A DNA stretch of 64,000 bases, taken from NCBI GenBank assembly GCA_945861535.1, contig CAMAUZ010000025.1, positions 23,396-87,395 of the forward strand. Reading direction: 5' to 3'. The notes under the pieces were generated by a model. That model did no database searches and had not been told where the DNA came from. It saw nothing but the letters and a program-made list of their open reading frames with translations. Source of the stretch: Akkermansia muciniphila. GTDB taxonomy: Bacteria; Verrucomicrobiota; Verrucomicrobiia; Limisphaerales; BJHT01. The translations under genes were made by a program, and so were the position numbers. Of this stretch, positions 36,322 through 44,777 are shown in pieces (position 1 is the stretch's first letter; every line of letters begins with the position of its first letter).

Positions 36322-36338
36322 GGTGGGATATTCCCACC
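36322..36338 (-). promoter_or_regulatory. Perfect palindromic operator candidate for vapB
   Basis: GGTGGGA-TAT-TCCCACC is a perfect 7+3+7 inverted repeat ending one base before the vapB ATG. Antitoxins of this fold normally bind such operators to autoregulate. It also contains GGTGGGA/TCCCACC sequences that may overlap the ribosome site. Confidence 0.6.
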
Positions 36339-36385
36339 GGGGCCGGGCACCGTCAAACTCGACGCCCCGCCCCCACGCGGCCGGA

Positions 36386-36646
36386 GCGCATTTGAGTTTC
36401 CTGCAACCTTCGGCGGGCACGGGTGGTGTGCTCGCGGAAACCCGCGGCGGCACGCGCGCGGGCGCGGTGGGGCAGGCATCCTTGCCTGCCGGCTCGGGCG
36501 GCATCCCTGCCGCCCGTTTCCATGGCCGAGCACGCCCGCGGAACTGGGAACACGGGGCAGGGATGCCCCGGCAACTGGCAGGCAAGGATGCCTGCCCCAC
36601 CCGGCTGGCGCGGAGGCCAAGCCGCGTCCCAGAAACTGAGGTGCGC
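36386..36646. repeat. Family C core inside outer terminal repeat H (copy)
   Basis: The outer ends GCGCATTTGAGTTTCCTGCA (36386) and AGAAACTGAGGTGCGC (to 36646) enclose a family C core at 36467-36600 (GTGGGGCAGGCATCCTTGCC ... AAGGATGCCTGCCCCAC). In this copy the central blocks are in a different order from copies 1 and 2. It lies 65 bp upstream of the vapBC start. Confidence 0.85.
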
Positions 36647-36656
36647 CCAAGCGGCT

Positions 36657-36774
36657 GGAGCGCGGCGGTGTCGCAGATCAGCGGCAGGACGCCCGTCCGG
36701 TGGGAAGGCGGGAAACATTCCGAGACTGTCCAGCAGGTTCAGCGTGCCGCGGCTGGTGCTCCGCAAGTGGCCGT
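36657..36774. repeat. Inverted repeat, family M copy 2
   Basis: GGAGCGCGGCGGTGTCGCAG at the left and GCGGCTGGTGCTCCG at the right, similar to the copies at 30153 and 41176. From here to 37053 no gene is recognised. An open plus frame ending at 37057 (VALTLAKVAGAASLE..., SGTVFATAPGRVKG) has high GC3 but no known motif. Confidence 0.7.
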
Positions 36775-37053
36775 CTGGAGCTGGCCCATTTTGCGCCGGT
36801 GGACATTGGTCGCCTTGACCTTGGCGAAGGTCGCCGGAGCCGCGTCGCTGGAACGTCCGACGAGCGTATCGCCGGAGCGATATTCGACCCCAACCGCGCC
36901 GTCCTTCGCCACCACTGGTGCGCGAAGCGGAACGGTCTTCGCGACTGCCCCAGGCCGCGTGAAGGGCAGGGCGAACCGGCCAACGATAAACAAGGAACGC
37001 AGCGTCGAGCGCGCAGTCTGGATTGCAAGCGGTCTGGAGCTGGGGGTGCTGGT

Positions 37054-38232
37054 CTAGCGCTGGGGAGCGAGGGGTTGCCAGTGAGCGTGCATCGCGGCGT
37101 GGCCGGCGGGGACGGCGGTCAGCGGGTGCTCTTTGCGGTCGGACAGACGCATCACATACAAGTTCCGCACCCCGTTTCGTTTCGAGCCATAGACGAGCGA
37201 TTGGCCGTCGGGCGAGGGCTTGGGGTGATAGTGCGAGGTGCCGTCGGACGAGGTGGTGAGCCGCTCGGATGGGCCGTCGAGGGGGACGCGAAAGAGCTCG
37301 ATGTTGTTGCCGACCTTCGCCGTGTAGAAGACGGACTGGCCGTCGGCGGACCATACCGGCACGTCGCTGCTGCCGCCGTGGTAGTCGGGGACATCAAGGA
37401 AGTCCGTGACGCCGCGATAGCCGCCGCGGTCGGCGAGCTTCCGCAGGCCGGTGCCGTCGGCGCGCACGAGGTGCGGATGGCAGTTGTAGTGCTCGCCGGA
37501 AACGAACAGCAGCCACCTGCCATCGGGCGACCACGCGGGGACGAAGACAAACGGATGACCGGTCTTCACGTGCTGGCGACCCGAGCCGTCGGCGTTGGCG
37601 AGATAGACCTGATAGTTCTCGTGATAGGAAATCCGGGAGCCGTCCGGCGAACTGCTGAAGCCATACGCGAAGCCTTTCGAGTTCTTCGTCAGGTCCGTCT
37701 TGTTGCGACCGTCGCGGTCCATGCGGAAGGGCTTGGACGCCCCGCCAATCAGCGCCGTGAAGCCGAGCTTGGCCGGGTCGTTGGGCCAGAAGAACAGGCC
37801 GGTGTTGTAGAAGCTGACGCGCTCGACGGCGGTGACGTTCTCCGCCTTGCCCGTCGCCACCTCGAGGAGAAACGCATCAATGAGCCAGCCTTCCGGCGTG
37901 AAGCGAAAAGACTTGTGCTGCTCCTCCCACCGGGCGTTCTCCACGCTTTCCCAGGCGCGCAGCACGACCGCCTGCTTGCCATCGGGCGACCAGCCGGCGA
38001 ACTGGGTCCACACGCCCGGCTCATTGACGAACTCGCCCGCCACGGCCCGCCGCCCGGTGCCGTCCGCGCGGACCAGCATCGCGCGGGTGGTGCTGACATT
38101 GGCCTGCCGTCCGCCGGGCAGATTGGTGCGGTGCTCGTTGTAGCCGATGAGAAGGTCGGGCGTCTCGGCGGCGGGGGCTTGGCCGCTGGGAACGCTGAGC
38201 AGCACGAGTAGGAGGGAGAGGAGAGGATTCAT
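37054..38232 (-). CDS. Exported PD40/TolB-like beta-propeller protein
   Basis: 392 residues with a signal peptide (MNPLLSLLLVLLSVPSGQAPAAE). PD40-type blades recur: QFAGWSPDGKQAVVLRAW, GFSSSPDGSRISYHEN, FVPAWSPDGRWLLFVSGE, PVWSADGQSVFYTAK and KPSPDGQSLVYGSK. The fold is a TolB-like six-bladed propeller. Related stand-alone proteins are common in Verrucomicrobiota and may bind or process oligosaccharides, since similar propellers occur in oligogalacturonate lyases. The lyase catalytic histidines cannot be assigned by eye. It is the downstream gene of a minus-strand series, 18 bp after the next gene's stop. Confidence 0.85.
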   Translation of the reverse strand: MNPLLSLLLVLLSVPSGQAPAAETPDLLIGYNEHRTNLPGGRQANVSTTRAMLVRADGTGRRAVAGEFVNEPGVWTQFAGWSPDGKQAVVLRAWESVENARWEEQHKSFRFTPEGWLIDAFLLEVATGKAENVTAVERVSFYNTGLFFWPNDPAKLGFTALIGGASKPFRMDRDGRNKTDLTKNSKGFAYGFSSSPDGSRISYHENYQVYLANADGSGRQHVKTGHPFVFVPAWSPDGRWLLFVSGEHYNCHPHLVRADGTGLRKLADRGGYRGVTDFLDVPDYHGGSSDVPVWSADGQSVFYTAKVGNNIELFRVPLDGPSERLTTSSDGTSHYHPKPSPDGQSLVYGSKRNGVRNLYVMRLSDRKEHPLTAVPAGHAAMHAHWQPLAPQR

Positions 38233-38250
38233 GGGGCGGACGAGATTCAG

Positions 38251-40983
38251 CTACCGCATCGACGCAGCGATTTCCTCCGCCGGCAGCACGCGATGCAGCA
38301 CCAGCGTCCGCCCAATCAACCCGCGGTAGTAAGCATCGTGTAAGTAGAAGATTTCCGCGCCGAGGATGAGCGAGGGGACGATGGGGGATTCGGCGGGAAA
38401 CTTCTTGGTCATGCCTTCACCGACAGGCTGGCCGTCGAGGTAGAGGCGCACGAGCCATTGGCCGTCCTTCGGCTCGGCGGTCATAGCCACGTGCTGCCAG
38501 CGGTCGGCGTCGAGCTTCGCGGTGGAGGTGATGCTGTCGTTCACGTTGATGCGAGCGGCGAGTTGGTAGGGGGCCTTCTGACCGTGAAGGCCGAGCACGA
38601 AGCGCCTTGCGCCGTAGCCGATAATGTCGCCGCGTCCGCCGTGGTGCGAGGTTCCCATCGCGGCTGCCGGTTTCACCCACGCCGCCAGAGTGAGACCGGG
38701 AATCGGGCCGCCGCCGCCGTGATGCCCGGTGAGTGCGAGCGGGAGCGTGTCCTTGCCGGCGTAGCTTGGGTGGCTGAGGTAGTGGCGGTTCAAACCGCTG
38801 TCGAGGCGGTAGCTCTTGCGGCCGGTCGTGTTGTCCGCAAACCGCAGCGCAGGCCGGCCTTCGTCCGTGACCCAATCCAAGTTCGCGAGGTCAAGGTGCC
38901 CGAGGCCGCCGCCGCTGCCGTGGTTCAGCACAACCAGTCCATTGCCCTCCAACATCCGGTAGTCCGCGACGGCTCCAAGTGGCGCGGCGGGGATGGTCGC
39001 GGGCTGGTCGTTTGCCTTCGCGAGCAGGCCGGTGGGCAAAGCCTCGCCGTCCGCGAGTCGGCGGAACTCCACGTCGGTAACGAGGAACTCGCCGGTGCCG
39101 GCGTTGCCGAAGGCCAGTTCCAGCGCGCCCGCCTCCTCGGGCACGTCGAACACGAAGCCCTGCTTGCGCAAGTCGAACGTGCCATTGCCGATGAAGTGGC
39201 GGGCCTCGGCGAGTTTCTTGTTGGTCTTGGACTGCGTCGCGGTCAGCTCGATGCGGCCGCCGGGGCCGTGGATGTTTGCGGCTTTCACCAGCGCGGCGAC
39301 GGCGTAGCGGCCTTTCGCGAGCGGCGCGGCGTTGGCGAGGTTCGCTTTGCCGAAGGACGCGGGGCCGAGCTTCATCGCGAAGCCGCTGCCCGCGCCGCAG
39401 TTCTTCTCCAGCTCGTAGGTGGGGCGCTGGTTGTGGCCGGTCATGAAGGGCGTGCGGCCGAGAATCCACGTCTCGCTCATCGGCACGAACTGCGAGAAGG
39501 TCAGCTTCGGCCATTCGTCGGCGAAGATGTAGTGGTGCTTCGGGTCGAGCGTGGCTGAGTCGTAGATTTTCGATTCGTCGAAGAGCGACTTCGCCTCCGC
39601 AGCGGGGACGCCGGTGTAGCGATACTTCACTTCGAGCCGCGTGCCGGGCTTGGCGGTCTCAGGCGCGAAGCTCACGCCGGTATCGTAAAACGCGGCGCAG
39701 ACGGCGGTGTTCAGCTTGCGGCCGGTGCTGGTCGCGCTGCTGATGTCGTATTCCACTGCCGGCGCGACGTGGAGCTGCTCCAAGTGCCGACCGAACCAAA
39801 CCCGCGCGCCGCCCGCTGTCTCCAAGTCATACTGCGGCCCAGGGTCAATCGGGTAAACGGGCCGATGGTAAGTGCCCGCGCCGCCCGCGCGCTTGGCGAT
39901 GAGATACTGCCAGCGGAACGGGTCGAGCGGCGTGTGATGCTCGAAGTCGAAGCCGTAGCGGAAGTGAAACGGCTCGCCCGGCAGCACCTCCAGCGCGCTC
40001 TCGATGTCGTAGGTGTAGGTGCCGCGCCTGGCGTCGTAGCCCACGGTGAGCGTGCTTTGCGTGGTGAAGCGGTCCTTCACGCTGCGCGCGGACCACGTGG
40101 CCTTGAGCGACTTGCCGCCGCCGCTGGTGACGGGTGCGGTCCACTTGCTGTCGGCGTCCTTGAACGCGCCCTGGTTCGCGAGGTCCCAGTGTGAATCGAA
40201 CGTGAGCTGCGGCTTGTAGCCGGGGCGGAGTTTCGCGAAGACGCTGGGGTCCTTTTCGTAGTGGAGCTGAAGCACTGGCTCGTCGCCGTCGAACACAAAC
40301 TGTCTTCCTCCGAGGAACGGCCGGACGGAGAAGTTCGGTGTGTGCGGGCCGGGAGGTGGGCGGCTGATGGCCGGGGGCTGCTCCACGAGCACGCCGGTGA
40401 AGGTGGCTTTCGCGCCGTCCTGCACCGCGATGCCGACCGCGCCCGAGGTCAACGGCAGAAAGATGTCGTCCCACGTGAGCATGTCCGCGCCGTCCACACG
40501 CACGAAGATGCGGGAGCCTTGCGCGCTGACGGCGAGCTGGTGCGGCGTGTTGAGCTTCACCGCGCACGGCACGACGCGCACGTAGCCGCCCTCCGGCCAC
40601 TTCACGAGCGCGACGACCTGATATTTGTGCGAGAGCTGCACGCGATAGCCGCTGTTCGTGCCGGAGCGGAGGAGCAGGCCCGCGTCGAAGCCGCCGTCGC
40701 TGAAGGTCGCATCCGGCCATGCGCTCCAGCCCTGGCCGAAGAAGCGTGTGGTCTTGGCTGGTTCGGCGATCGTGACGGTGGCGTGGACCGCCACGTCGCC
40801 GAAGTCCTTGGGCGCGCGCAGGTGGCTCCACTTGTCGCCGGTGAGCGTGGCGGCCGTATCGGAGAGAGTCGCGCCGTTCCAATCGGCAGGATGGCGACTC
40901 CAACTGGAAAGCGACTCGGCGGCATGGAGCGCGGCTGTCGGTGCGAGGAGCAGGACGGCCAAGCTGGTGGTGAGGTAGTTCAT
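38251..40983 (-). CDS. Large secreted protein with C-terminal LamG-like domain
   Basis: 910 residues from ATG 40983, with a signal peptide (MNYLTTSLAVLLLAPTAALHAA). The first about 180 residues look like a DUF1080-type sandwich (WSRHPADWNGATL, TVTIAEPAKTTRF). The middle region (QFVFDGDEPVLQLHYEKDPS ... YHRPVYPIDPGPQYD) is unfamiliar. The last about 220 residues form a LamG/concanavalin-like domain: LTLAAWVKPAAAMGTS, RWQHVAMTAEPKDGQWLVRL and YLDGQPVGE. It is probably a polysaccharide-binding or processing protein, and is likely cotranscribed with the PD40 gene 18 bp downstream. Confidence 0.8.
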   Translation of the reverse strand: MNYLTTSLAVLLLAPTAALHAAESLSSWSRHPADWNGATLSDTAATLTGDKWSHLRAPKDFGDVAVHATVTIAEPAKTTRFFGQGWSAWPDATFSDGGFDAGLLLRSGTNSGYRVQLSHKYQVVALVKWPEGGYVRVVPCAVKLNTPHQLAVSAQGSRIFVRVDGADMLTWDDIFLPLTSGAVGIAVQDGAKATFTGVLVEQPPAISRPPPGPHTPNFSVRPFLGGRQFVFDGDEPVLQLHYEKDPSVFAKLRPGYKPQLTFDSHWDLANQGAFKDADSKWTAPVTSGGGKSLKATWSARSVKDRFTTQSTLTVGYDARRGTYTYDIESALEVLPGEPFHFRYGFDFEHHTPLDPFRWQYLIAKRAGGAGTYHRPVYPIDPGPQYDLETAGGARVWFGRHLEQLHVAPAVEYDISSATSTGRKLNTAVCAAFYDTGVSFAPETAKPGTRLEVKYRYTGVPAAEAKSLFDESKIYDSATLDPKHHYIFADEWPKLTFSQFVPMSETWILGRTPFMTGHNQRPTYELEKNCGAGSGFAMKLGPASFGKANLANAAPLAKGRYAVAALVKAANIHGPGGRIELTATQSKTNKKLAEARHFIGNGTFDLRKQGFVFDVPEEAGALELAFGNAGTGEFLVTDVEFRRLADGEALPTGLLAKANDQPATIPAAPLGAVADYRMLEGNGLVVLNHGSGGGLGHLDLANLDWVTDEGRPALRFADNTTGRKSYRLDSGLNRHYLSHPSYAGKDTLPLALTGHHGGGGPIPGLTLAAWVKPAAAMGTSHHGGRGDIIGYGARRFVLGLHGQKAPYQLAARINVNDSITSTAKLDADRWQHVAMTAEPKDGQWLVRLYLDGQPVGEGMTKKFPAESPIVPSLILGAEIFYLHDAYYRGLIGRTLVLHRVLPAEEIAASMR

Positions 40984-41175
40984 GGACTGGAAGATTCTGC
41001 TTCTGGCATTGGTTTCGTTGCCGCTGGAATAGTGTGCCTTCGCGAGCGTGATGAAAGTTCTATCATGGATGGTTGTCGTGTCGAAGCCGATGACGAACCG
41101 CCGTTGCGGCAAAGGTCTGCCCCGGCTGTCACGGTCGTGCCGAGACTTCCACCGGGCGGCGTAGCCGCAACCGGA

Positions 41176-41286
41176 GGAGCGCGGCTGGGTTCGCCGAGGA
41201 CCAGCCGCAGCCGCCCCGAAACGGCGTGGGCGCCCGGAGAAATCAGCCGCTTCCCGTGCGGTCAAGCCGCTGCGGCTGGTGCTCCG
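41176..41286. repeat. Inverted repeat, family M copy 3
   Basis: GGAGCGCGGCTGGGTTCGCC at the left is mirrored by GCCGCTGCGGCTGGTGCTCC at the right, with GACCAGCCGCAGCC inside. It lies in the 401-bp gap between two minus-strand genes. No ORF is recognised in the rest of the gap. Confidence 0.75.
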
Positions 41287-41384
41287 TGCACACAGGCGCA
41301 CGCGGGGAAAAACCCTCGCGGCGCGCGAGGATTTCGCCGGGTTGTAGTTCAGCCGACGAGCCAATCTTTACCCAATCCGTTTCG

Positions 41385-42845
41385 CTACGCGCGAAATTGC
41401 AGCGCGAACAGGTCCGATTCCTGCATCACGAAACGCAGGCGCACGGGTTTGCCGGCCAGCGCGGCGACGTCGCTGCCGGCGGACCAGCGGACGGTTTGGG
41501 CGAGGGCGTCGCCCACGAGGGGGCGGCTGTCCGCGAGCTTGAAGCCGGGGAGCGGCTGGCCGGACTCGGATTGCAGTTCCACGCGGACGCTGCCGCCGGC
41601 GCTGGTCGCGTAGTTGAGGACGAGTTCTTTGCCGGTGAAACGCAGCGGGCGGGTCACCAACTCGCCCGTATCGGCACCGGTGTGAATCGCCGCGAAGCCA
41701 TCGGTCCGCAGCACGTAGCGGTCGCCGCTGCCGACGTGGTAAATCGACATCTCGCCCGGCGCGGTGGGCACGACGTTGAGCGCGGCGTAGTTGGAGCGGT
41801 TGCCCCAGCGGGCGGAGTCGAGGCCGGGGCGGATGAAAGCTTCGCGAAAGGTGCGGTCATACGGCGCGTTGCCGCGGGCGGTCATTAACAGAATGTCCGT
41901 GCTGTCGCCGCGACCGGGATGAAACCGCGTGGGCAGCGCGACGTAGAGATGCGGCGCGCGGAAGTAGGGATGCGTCTGGCTGGTGTAAAGGTGTTCGCCG
42001 GGAAGGTTCGGGGCGAGCGCCGCGGGCGGGGACCAGGTGAGAAAATCTGGTGACGTTGCGCGGCTGATGGAGCGCAGACCGTTTTTCCACGAGCGGAAAT
42101 AGCAGACATACAGGTTCTCGACGGGCGACCAGAGCGACACGTTTTGCGAATCGAATCCGAACTCCGTCAGGGTGATGACCGGTGCGGGCGAGAGCGGGCG
42201 CCAGTGGATGCAGTCGGGGGAGACGAAGGTGTAGAGACCGCCTTTGAGGCCGGCGGCTTCGCCCGGTTGCGTGCGTTGGACTTCCTTCACCGCGCTGTCC
42301 GCGAGACCGGCGGTGGCTTTGAAACGCTGGTCCGCCGGGACGCCGGGACGCGAGTCGAGGAACGGGGAGAAGTTGGTGGAGAACGGCGCGGCGCGCAGGA
42401 TGACATTGTTGTCGCGGCTGCCGTTGATCTCGACGAGACCGAGCTTGGGCTGGGTCCACTCGTGGCCGTCCACGCTCTCGGCGTAGCAGGTCATCTCGCC
42501 GGGATTGCCGTCGTATTGCTTGCCCTGGTAGGTCGGGTTGTAGCTGCGATAGACGGCGTGGAAACGGTCGCCGTCCTTGATGACCGTCGTGTAAGCCCCG
42601 ATGAGGGGGCTGCGCGGGCGGGGCAGCTTGGCGGGCGTTTGCAGTTGCAGCGTTGCGCCCGCGAGCCGGTCGATCAGATGCCGGTCGATAAACAGTTCGA
42701 GCCGCGAACCGATGTCGAGCACGGGCGTGACTGCGGGTTCCGCCGCGCGCAAGCAGGGCGCGAATTGCGAAACACCGGCGGCGGTGGTGACAAGGGTGGC
42801 GGTGGACTTCAGCCAATGGCGGCGGGTGAGGGGAGCGTGATTCAT
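41385..42845 (-). CDS. Tat-exported glycosidase-like five-bladed propeller protein
   Basis: 486 residues from ATG 42845. The N-terminus (MNHAPLTRRHWLKSTATLVT) is a twin-arginine signal. IGSRLELFIDRHLIDRL followed by RSPLIGAYTTVIKDGDRFHAVYRSY and HEWTQPKLGLVEINGSRDNN is the opening common to GH32/43-like propeller proteins of Verrucomicrobiota and Planctomycetota. Later blades contain SPDCIHWRPLSPAP and SPDFLTWSPPAAL. The C-terminal sandwich (GSVRVELQSESGQPLPGFKL) is as expected. The likely role is binding or hydrolysis of a glycoside in the periplasm. The catalytic acids are not assigned, and the substrate is unknown. Confidence 0.82.
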   Translation of the reverse strand: MNHAPLTRRHWLKSTATLVTTAAGVSQFAPCLRAAEPAVTPVLDIGSRLELFIDRHLIDRLAGATLQLQTPAKLPRPRSPLIGAYTTVIKDGDRFHAVYRSYNPTYQGKQYDGNPGEMTCYAESVDGHEWTQPKLGLVEINGSRDNNVILRAAPFSTNFSPFLDSRPGVPADQRFKATAGLADSAVKEVQRTQPGEAAGLKGGLYTFVSPDCIHWRPLSPAPVITLTEFGFDSQNVSLWSPVENLYVCYFRSWKNGLRSISRATSPDFLTWSPPAALAPNLPGEHLYTSQTHPYFRAPHLYVALPTRFHPGRGDSTDILLMTARGNAPYDRTFREAFIRPGLDSARWGNRSNYAALNVVPTAPGEMSIYHVGSGDRYVLRTDGFAAIHTGADTGELVTRPLRFTGKELVLNYATSAGGSVRVELQSESGQPLPGFKLADSRPLVGDALAQTVRWSAGSDVAALAGKPVRLRFVMQESDLFALQFRA

Positions 42846-42971
42846 GGGAATGTGTGGGTTGGGTGCGGCGCGATGACGGACGGCTGGGGTGACGGGTGAC
42901 TTCACACACCGGGTGGGTGGCGGGGTTGGCTCAACTTCAATCCGGCAGTGGCTGATCCGCGAACGAGTTGG

Positions 42972-43138
42972 AACCACTGACTGGCACTAACTGGCACTAA
43001 CTGGCACTAATAAAAACTGGAAAAGAGAGTTGGAACCACGAAAGACACGAAGAGCACGAAAGAAGGAGGACGCAACTTTCAAGGTGCGGTTTAGCTTGGT
43101 TCCCATTAGTGCCGGTTAGTGCCGGTTAGTGGTTTTCT
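42972..43138. repeat. Inverted repeat with 10-bp tandem units, family G copy 1
   Basis: The left end has three CTGGCACTAA units in tandem (42981-43010). The right end is TTAGTGCCGGTTAGTGCCGG then TTAGTGGTTTTC. The centre holds CCACGAAAGACACGAAGAGC, another dispersed motif. A smaller version is at 54523. Confidence 0.9.
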
Positions 43139-43215
43139 GAGGTGAGTGCATGCCACCGTACGTCCCCACACGCCCAGCGCGGCGTCCGTTCCGCGCGGCG
43201 AAGGGGCGCGCGGCA

Positions 43216-43495
43216 GGGCCGGGAACACGGGGCAGGGATGCCTGCCCCACACGCCCAGCGCGGGGTTCGGACCGGGTGGGGCAGGCATCCTTGCCTGCCA
43301 GTTGGCGGGGCATCCCTGCGCCGTGTTCCGCCGTGGGGACCATCCCTCCGCCGACCGCTGGGAACGGGCGGCAGGATGCCGCCCGAACTGGCAGGCTGGA
43401 AGCCTGCCCCACAGTCCCGGCGCATCCGCGCTCCCGGTCATGCTTGCGCGATGACACCTACCCGCACCGATCGTTGCAAGAAACTGAGCTGCGCC
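43216..43495. repeat. Family C copy 4 with a right-hand H terminal repeat
   Basis: A partial family C arm (GGGGCAGGGATGCCTGCCCC, 43230) precedes a full copy at 43276-43414. The right outer end GATCGTTGCAAGAAACTGAG (43469-43488) matches 63756. No left H end is seen. Confidence 0.85.
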
Positions 43496-43566
43496 CCGAA
43501 GCGGCGCACTGGCCGCATCCCGCGTGACAAGCCCTGAGGTTCGTGGCTTTATCGCGGCCCATCAAA

Positions 43567-44403
43567 ATGCTTATGCCAGCCAATCTTTCCTCCCGTCTCG
43601 CGGTTTGTTCGTGGTCGTTGCAACCAACTTCGCCGCAGCAGTTGCTCAATTATGTTCGCGAGATCGGCATTCCGCGCGTGCAGCTCGCGCTCGATCCGTT
43701 GCGCGAGAACCCGGAGGTGTGGGGTGCGCTGCCGGAACTGTTCGCGGCGGCGGGGGTGGGGCTGGCGGGTGGGATGTTCGGCACGGTGGGCGAGGATTAT
43801 ACGACACCCGAGACGATCAAGCGCACGGGAGGCGTGGTGCCCGACGGGACGTGGGAACAGAACTGGCGGAACATCCAGACGGTCGCGGGGATCGCGGCGC
43901 GACTGGGGCTGAAGCTGGTGACGTTTCATGCGGGGTTTCTGCCGCATGAGGAGAGCGATCCGGATTTCCAGAAGCTGCTGGAGCGCATCGGGCGCATCGC
44001 GGGGGTGTTCGGCGAGCGGGGCATCGCGCTCGGCTTCGAGACGGGGCAGGAGACGGCGGGGACGTTGCGGAGTTTTCTGGAGCAACTGGGCTGCGCGAAC
44101 GTGGGCGTGAACTTCGATCCGGCGAACATGATTCTGTACGAGAAGGGTGATCCCATCGCGGCGCTGCGGGTGCTCGCGCCGTTCCTGCGCTCATGTCATC
44201 TCAAGGACGCCATCGCGACGAAGGTGCCGGGGACGTGGGGCGAGGAGGTGCCGGTGGGTGCGGGGCAGGTGGATTGGCGGGCGTTCTTCCGCACGCTGGC
44301 GGAGGTCGGGTTCACCGGCGATCTGGCCATCGAGCGCGAGGCGGGGACGACGCGCGTGGCGGATATAAAGCGCGGAAGGGAGTATGTGCTGAGGTTGGCG
44401 TGA
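43567..44403 (+). CDS. Sugar phosphate isomerase/epimerase, xylose isomerase-like TIM barrel
   Basis: 278 residues (ATG 43567 or 43573). The AP-endonuclease-2/xylose-isomerase-like barrel shows RLAVCSWSLQP at the first strand, KLVTFHAGFLPHEE, IALGFETGQETAGTL, CANVGVNFDPANMILY, SCHLKDA and the final GDLAIEREAG. The conserved E, D, H and E residues at strand ends would bind a divalent metal. Family members interconvert sugars, inositols or keto-glycosides. A Gfo/Idh/MocA oxidoreductase follows after a small gene, a frequent pairing in sugar oxidation-isomerisation pathways. Confidence 0.9.
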   Translation: MLMPANLSSRLAVCSWSLQPTSPQQLLNYVREIGIPRVQLALDPLRENPEVWGALPELFAAAGVGLAGGMFGTVGEDYTTPETIKRTGGVVPDGTWEQNWRNIQTVAGIAARLGLKLVTFHAGFLPHEESDPDFQKLLERIGRIAGVFGERGIALGFETGQETAGTLRSFLEQLGCANVGVNFDPANMILYEKGDPIAALRVLAPFLRSCHLKDAIATKVPGTWGEEVPVGAGQVDWRAFFRTLAEVGFTGDLAIEREAGTTRVADIKRGREYVLRLA

Positions 44404-44439
44404 TTGCTTTGGCCCCGTGGCCAGCGTAAGAAGGAAGCC

Positions 44440-44628
44440 ATGAATCTGCTCGACCGTATCACTTTCAACCCACGCCAATGCGGCGGACGTCCGTGTGTGC
44501 GCGGAATGCGCATCCGCGTGACGGATGTGCTGGATTTGCTGGAGGCGGGCTTGTCGTCGGCTGAGGTGTTACAAGAGCTGCCGGACTTGGAGGCTGATGA
44601 CATTCGAGCGTGCATGGGTTTCCCGTAG
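44440..44628 (+). CDS. DUF433 protein, antitoxin-like
   Basis: 62 residues from ATG 44440, preceded by AAGAAGGAAG. DRITFNPRQCGGRPCVRGMR and IRVTDVLDLLEAGLSSAEVL are the DUF433 signature. These small helix-turn-helix-type proteins usually accompany a PIN-like DUF5615 toxin. Here no toxin gene follows. The protein ends at IRACMGFP, slightly shorter than typical members, and 4 bp after its stop begins a half copy of repeat A. Loss of a downstream toxin is a plausible explanation. Confidence 0.85.
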   Translation: MNLLDRITFNPRQCGGRPCVRGMRIRVTDVLDLLEAGLSSAEVLQELPDLEADDIRACMGFP

Positions 44629-44631
44629 ATT

Positions 44632-44685
44632 GGAACTGGCGGCGAGACGCCGCCGGAACTCGCAGGCGGGGACGCCTGCGGTACC
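44632..44685. repeat. Half copy of family A repeat
   Basis: GGAACTGGCGGCGAGACGCC then CGCAGGCGGGGACGCCTGCG to GGTACC matches the right half of the copy at 49907-50010. Immediately downstream (44718-44772) are repeated TCCTGACTCCTGA/TTCTGTCTCCTGA units. Confidence 0.85.
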
Positions 44686-44777
44686 GAGAAAACTTCGCCA
44701 CGGCGCTTCTTTTGATTCTGTCTCCTGACTCCTGATTCCTAACTTCTGTCTCCTGAATTCTGACTCCTGACATCCTT

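Noticed and set aside
36739-36993. 84-codon minus ORF with fairly protein-like composition
   Set aside because: No recognisable motif and it overlaps an equally plausible plus frame. Left unannotated for lack of support; a protein search would decide.
35762-37057. 431-codon plus ORF across vapBC and repeats
   Set aside because: Runs antisense through the PIN and AbrB genes and through a family C repeat. Only its last about 100 codons (36740-37057) look somewhat coding, and I recognise nothing in them.
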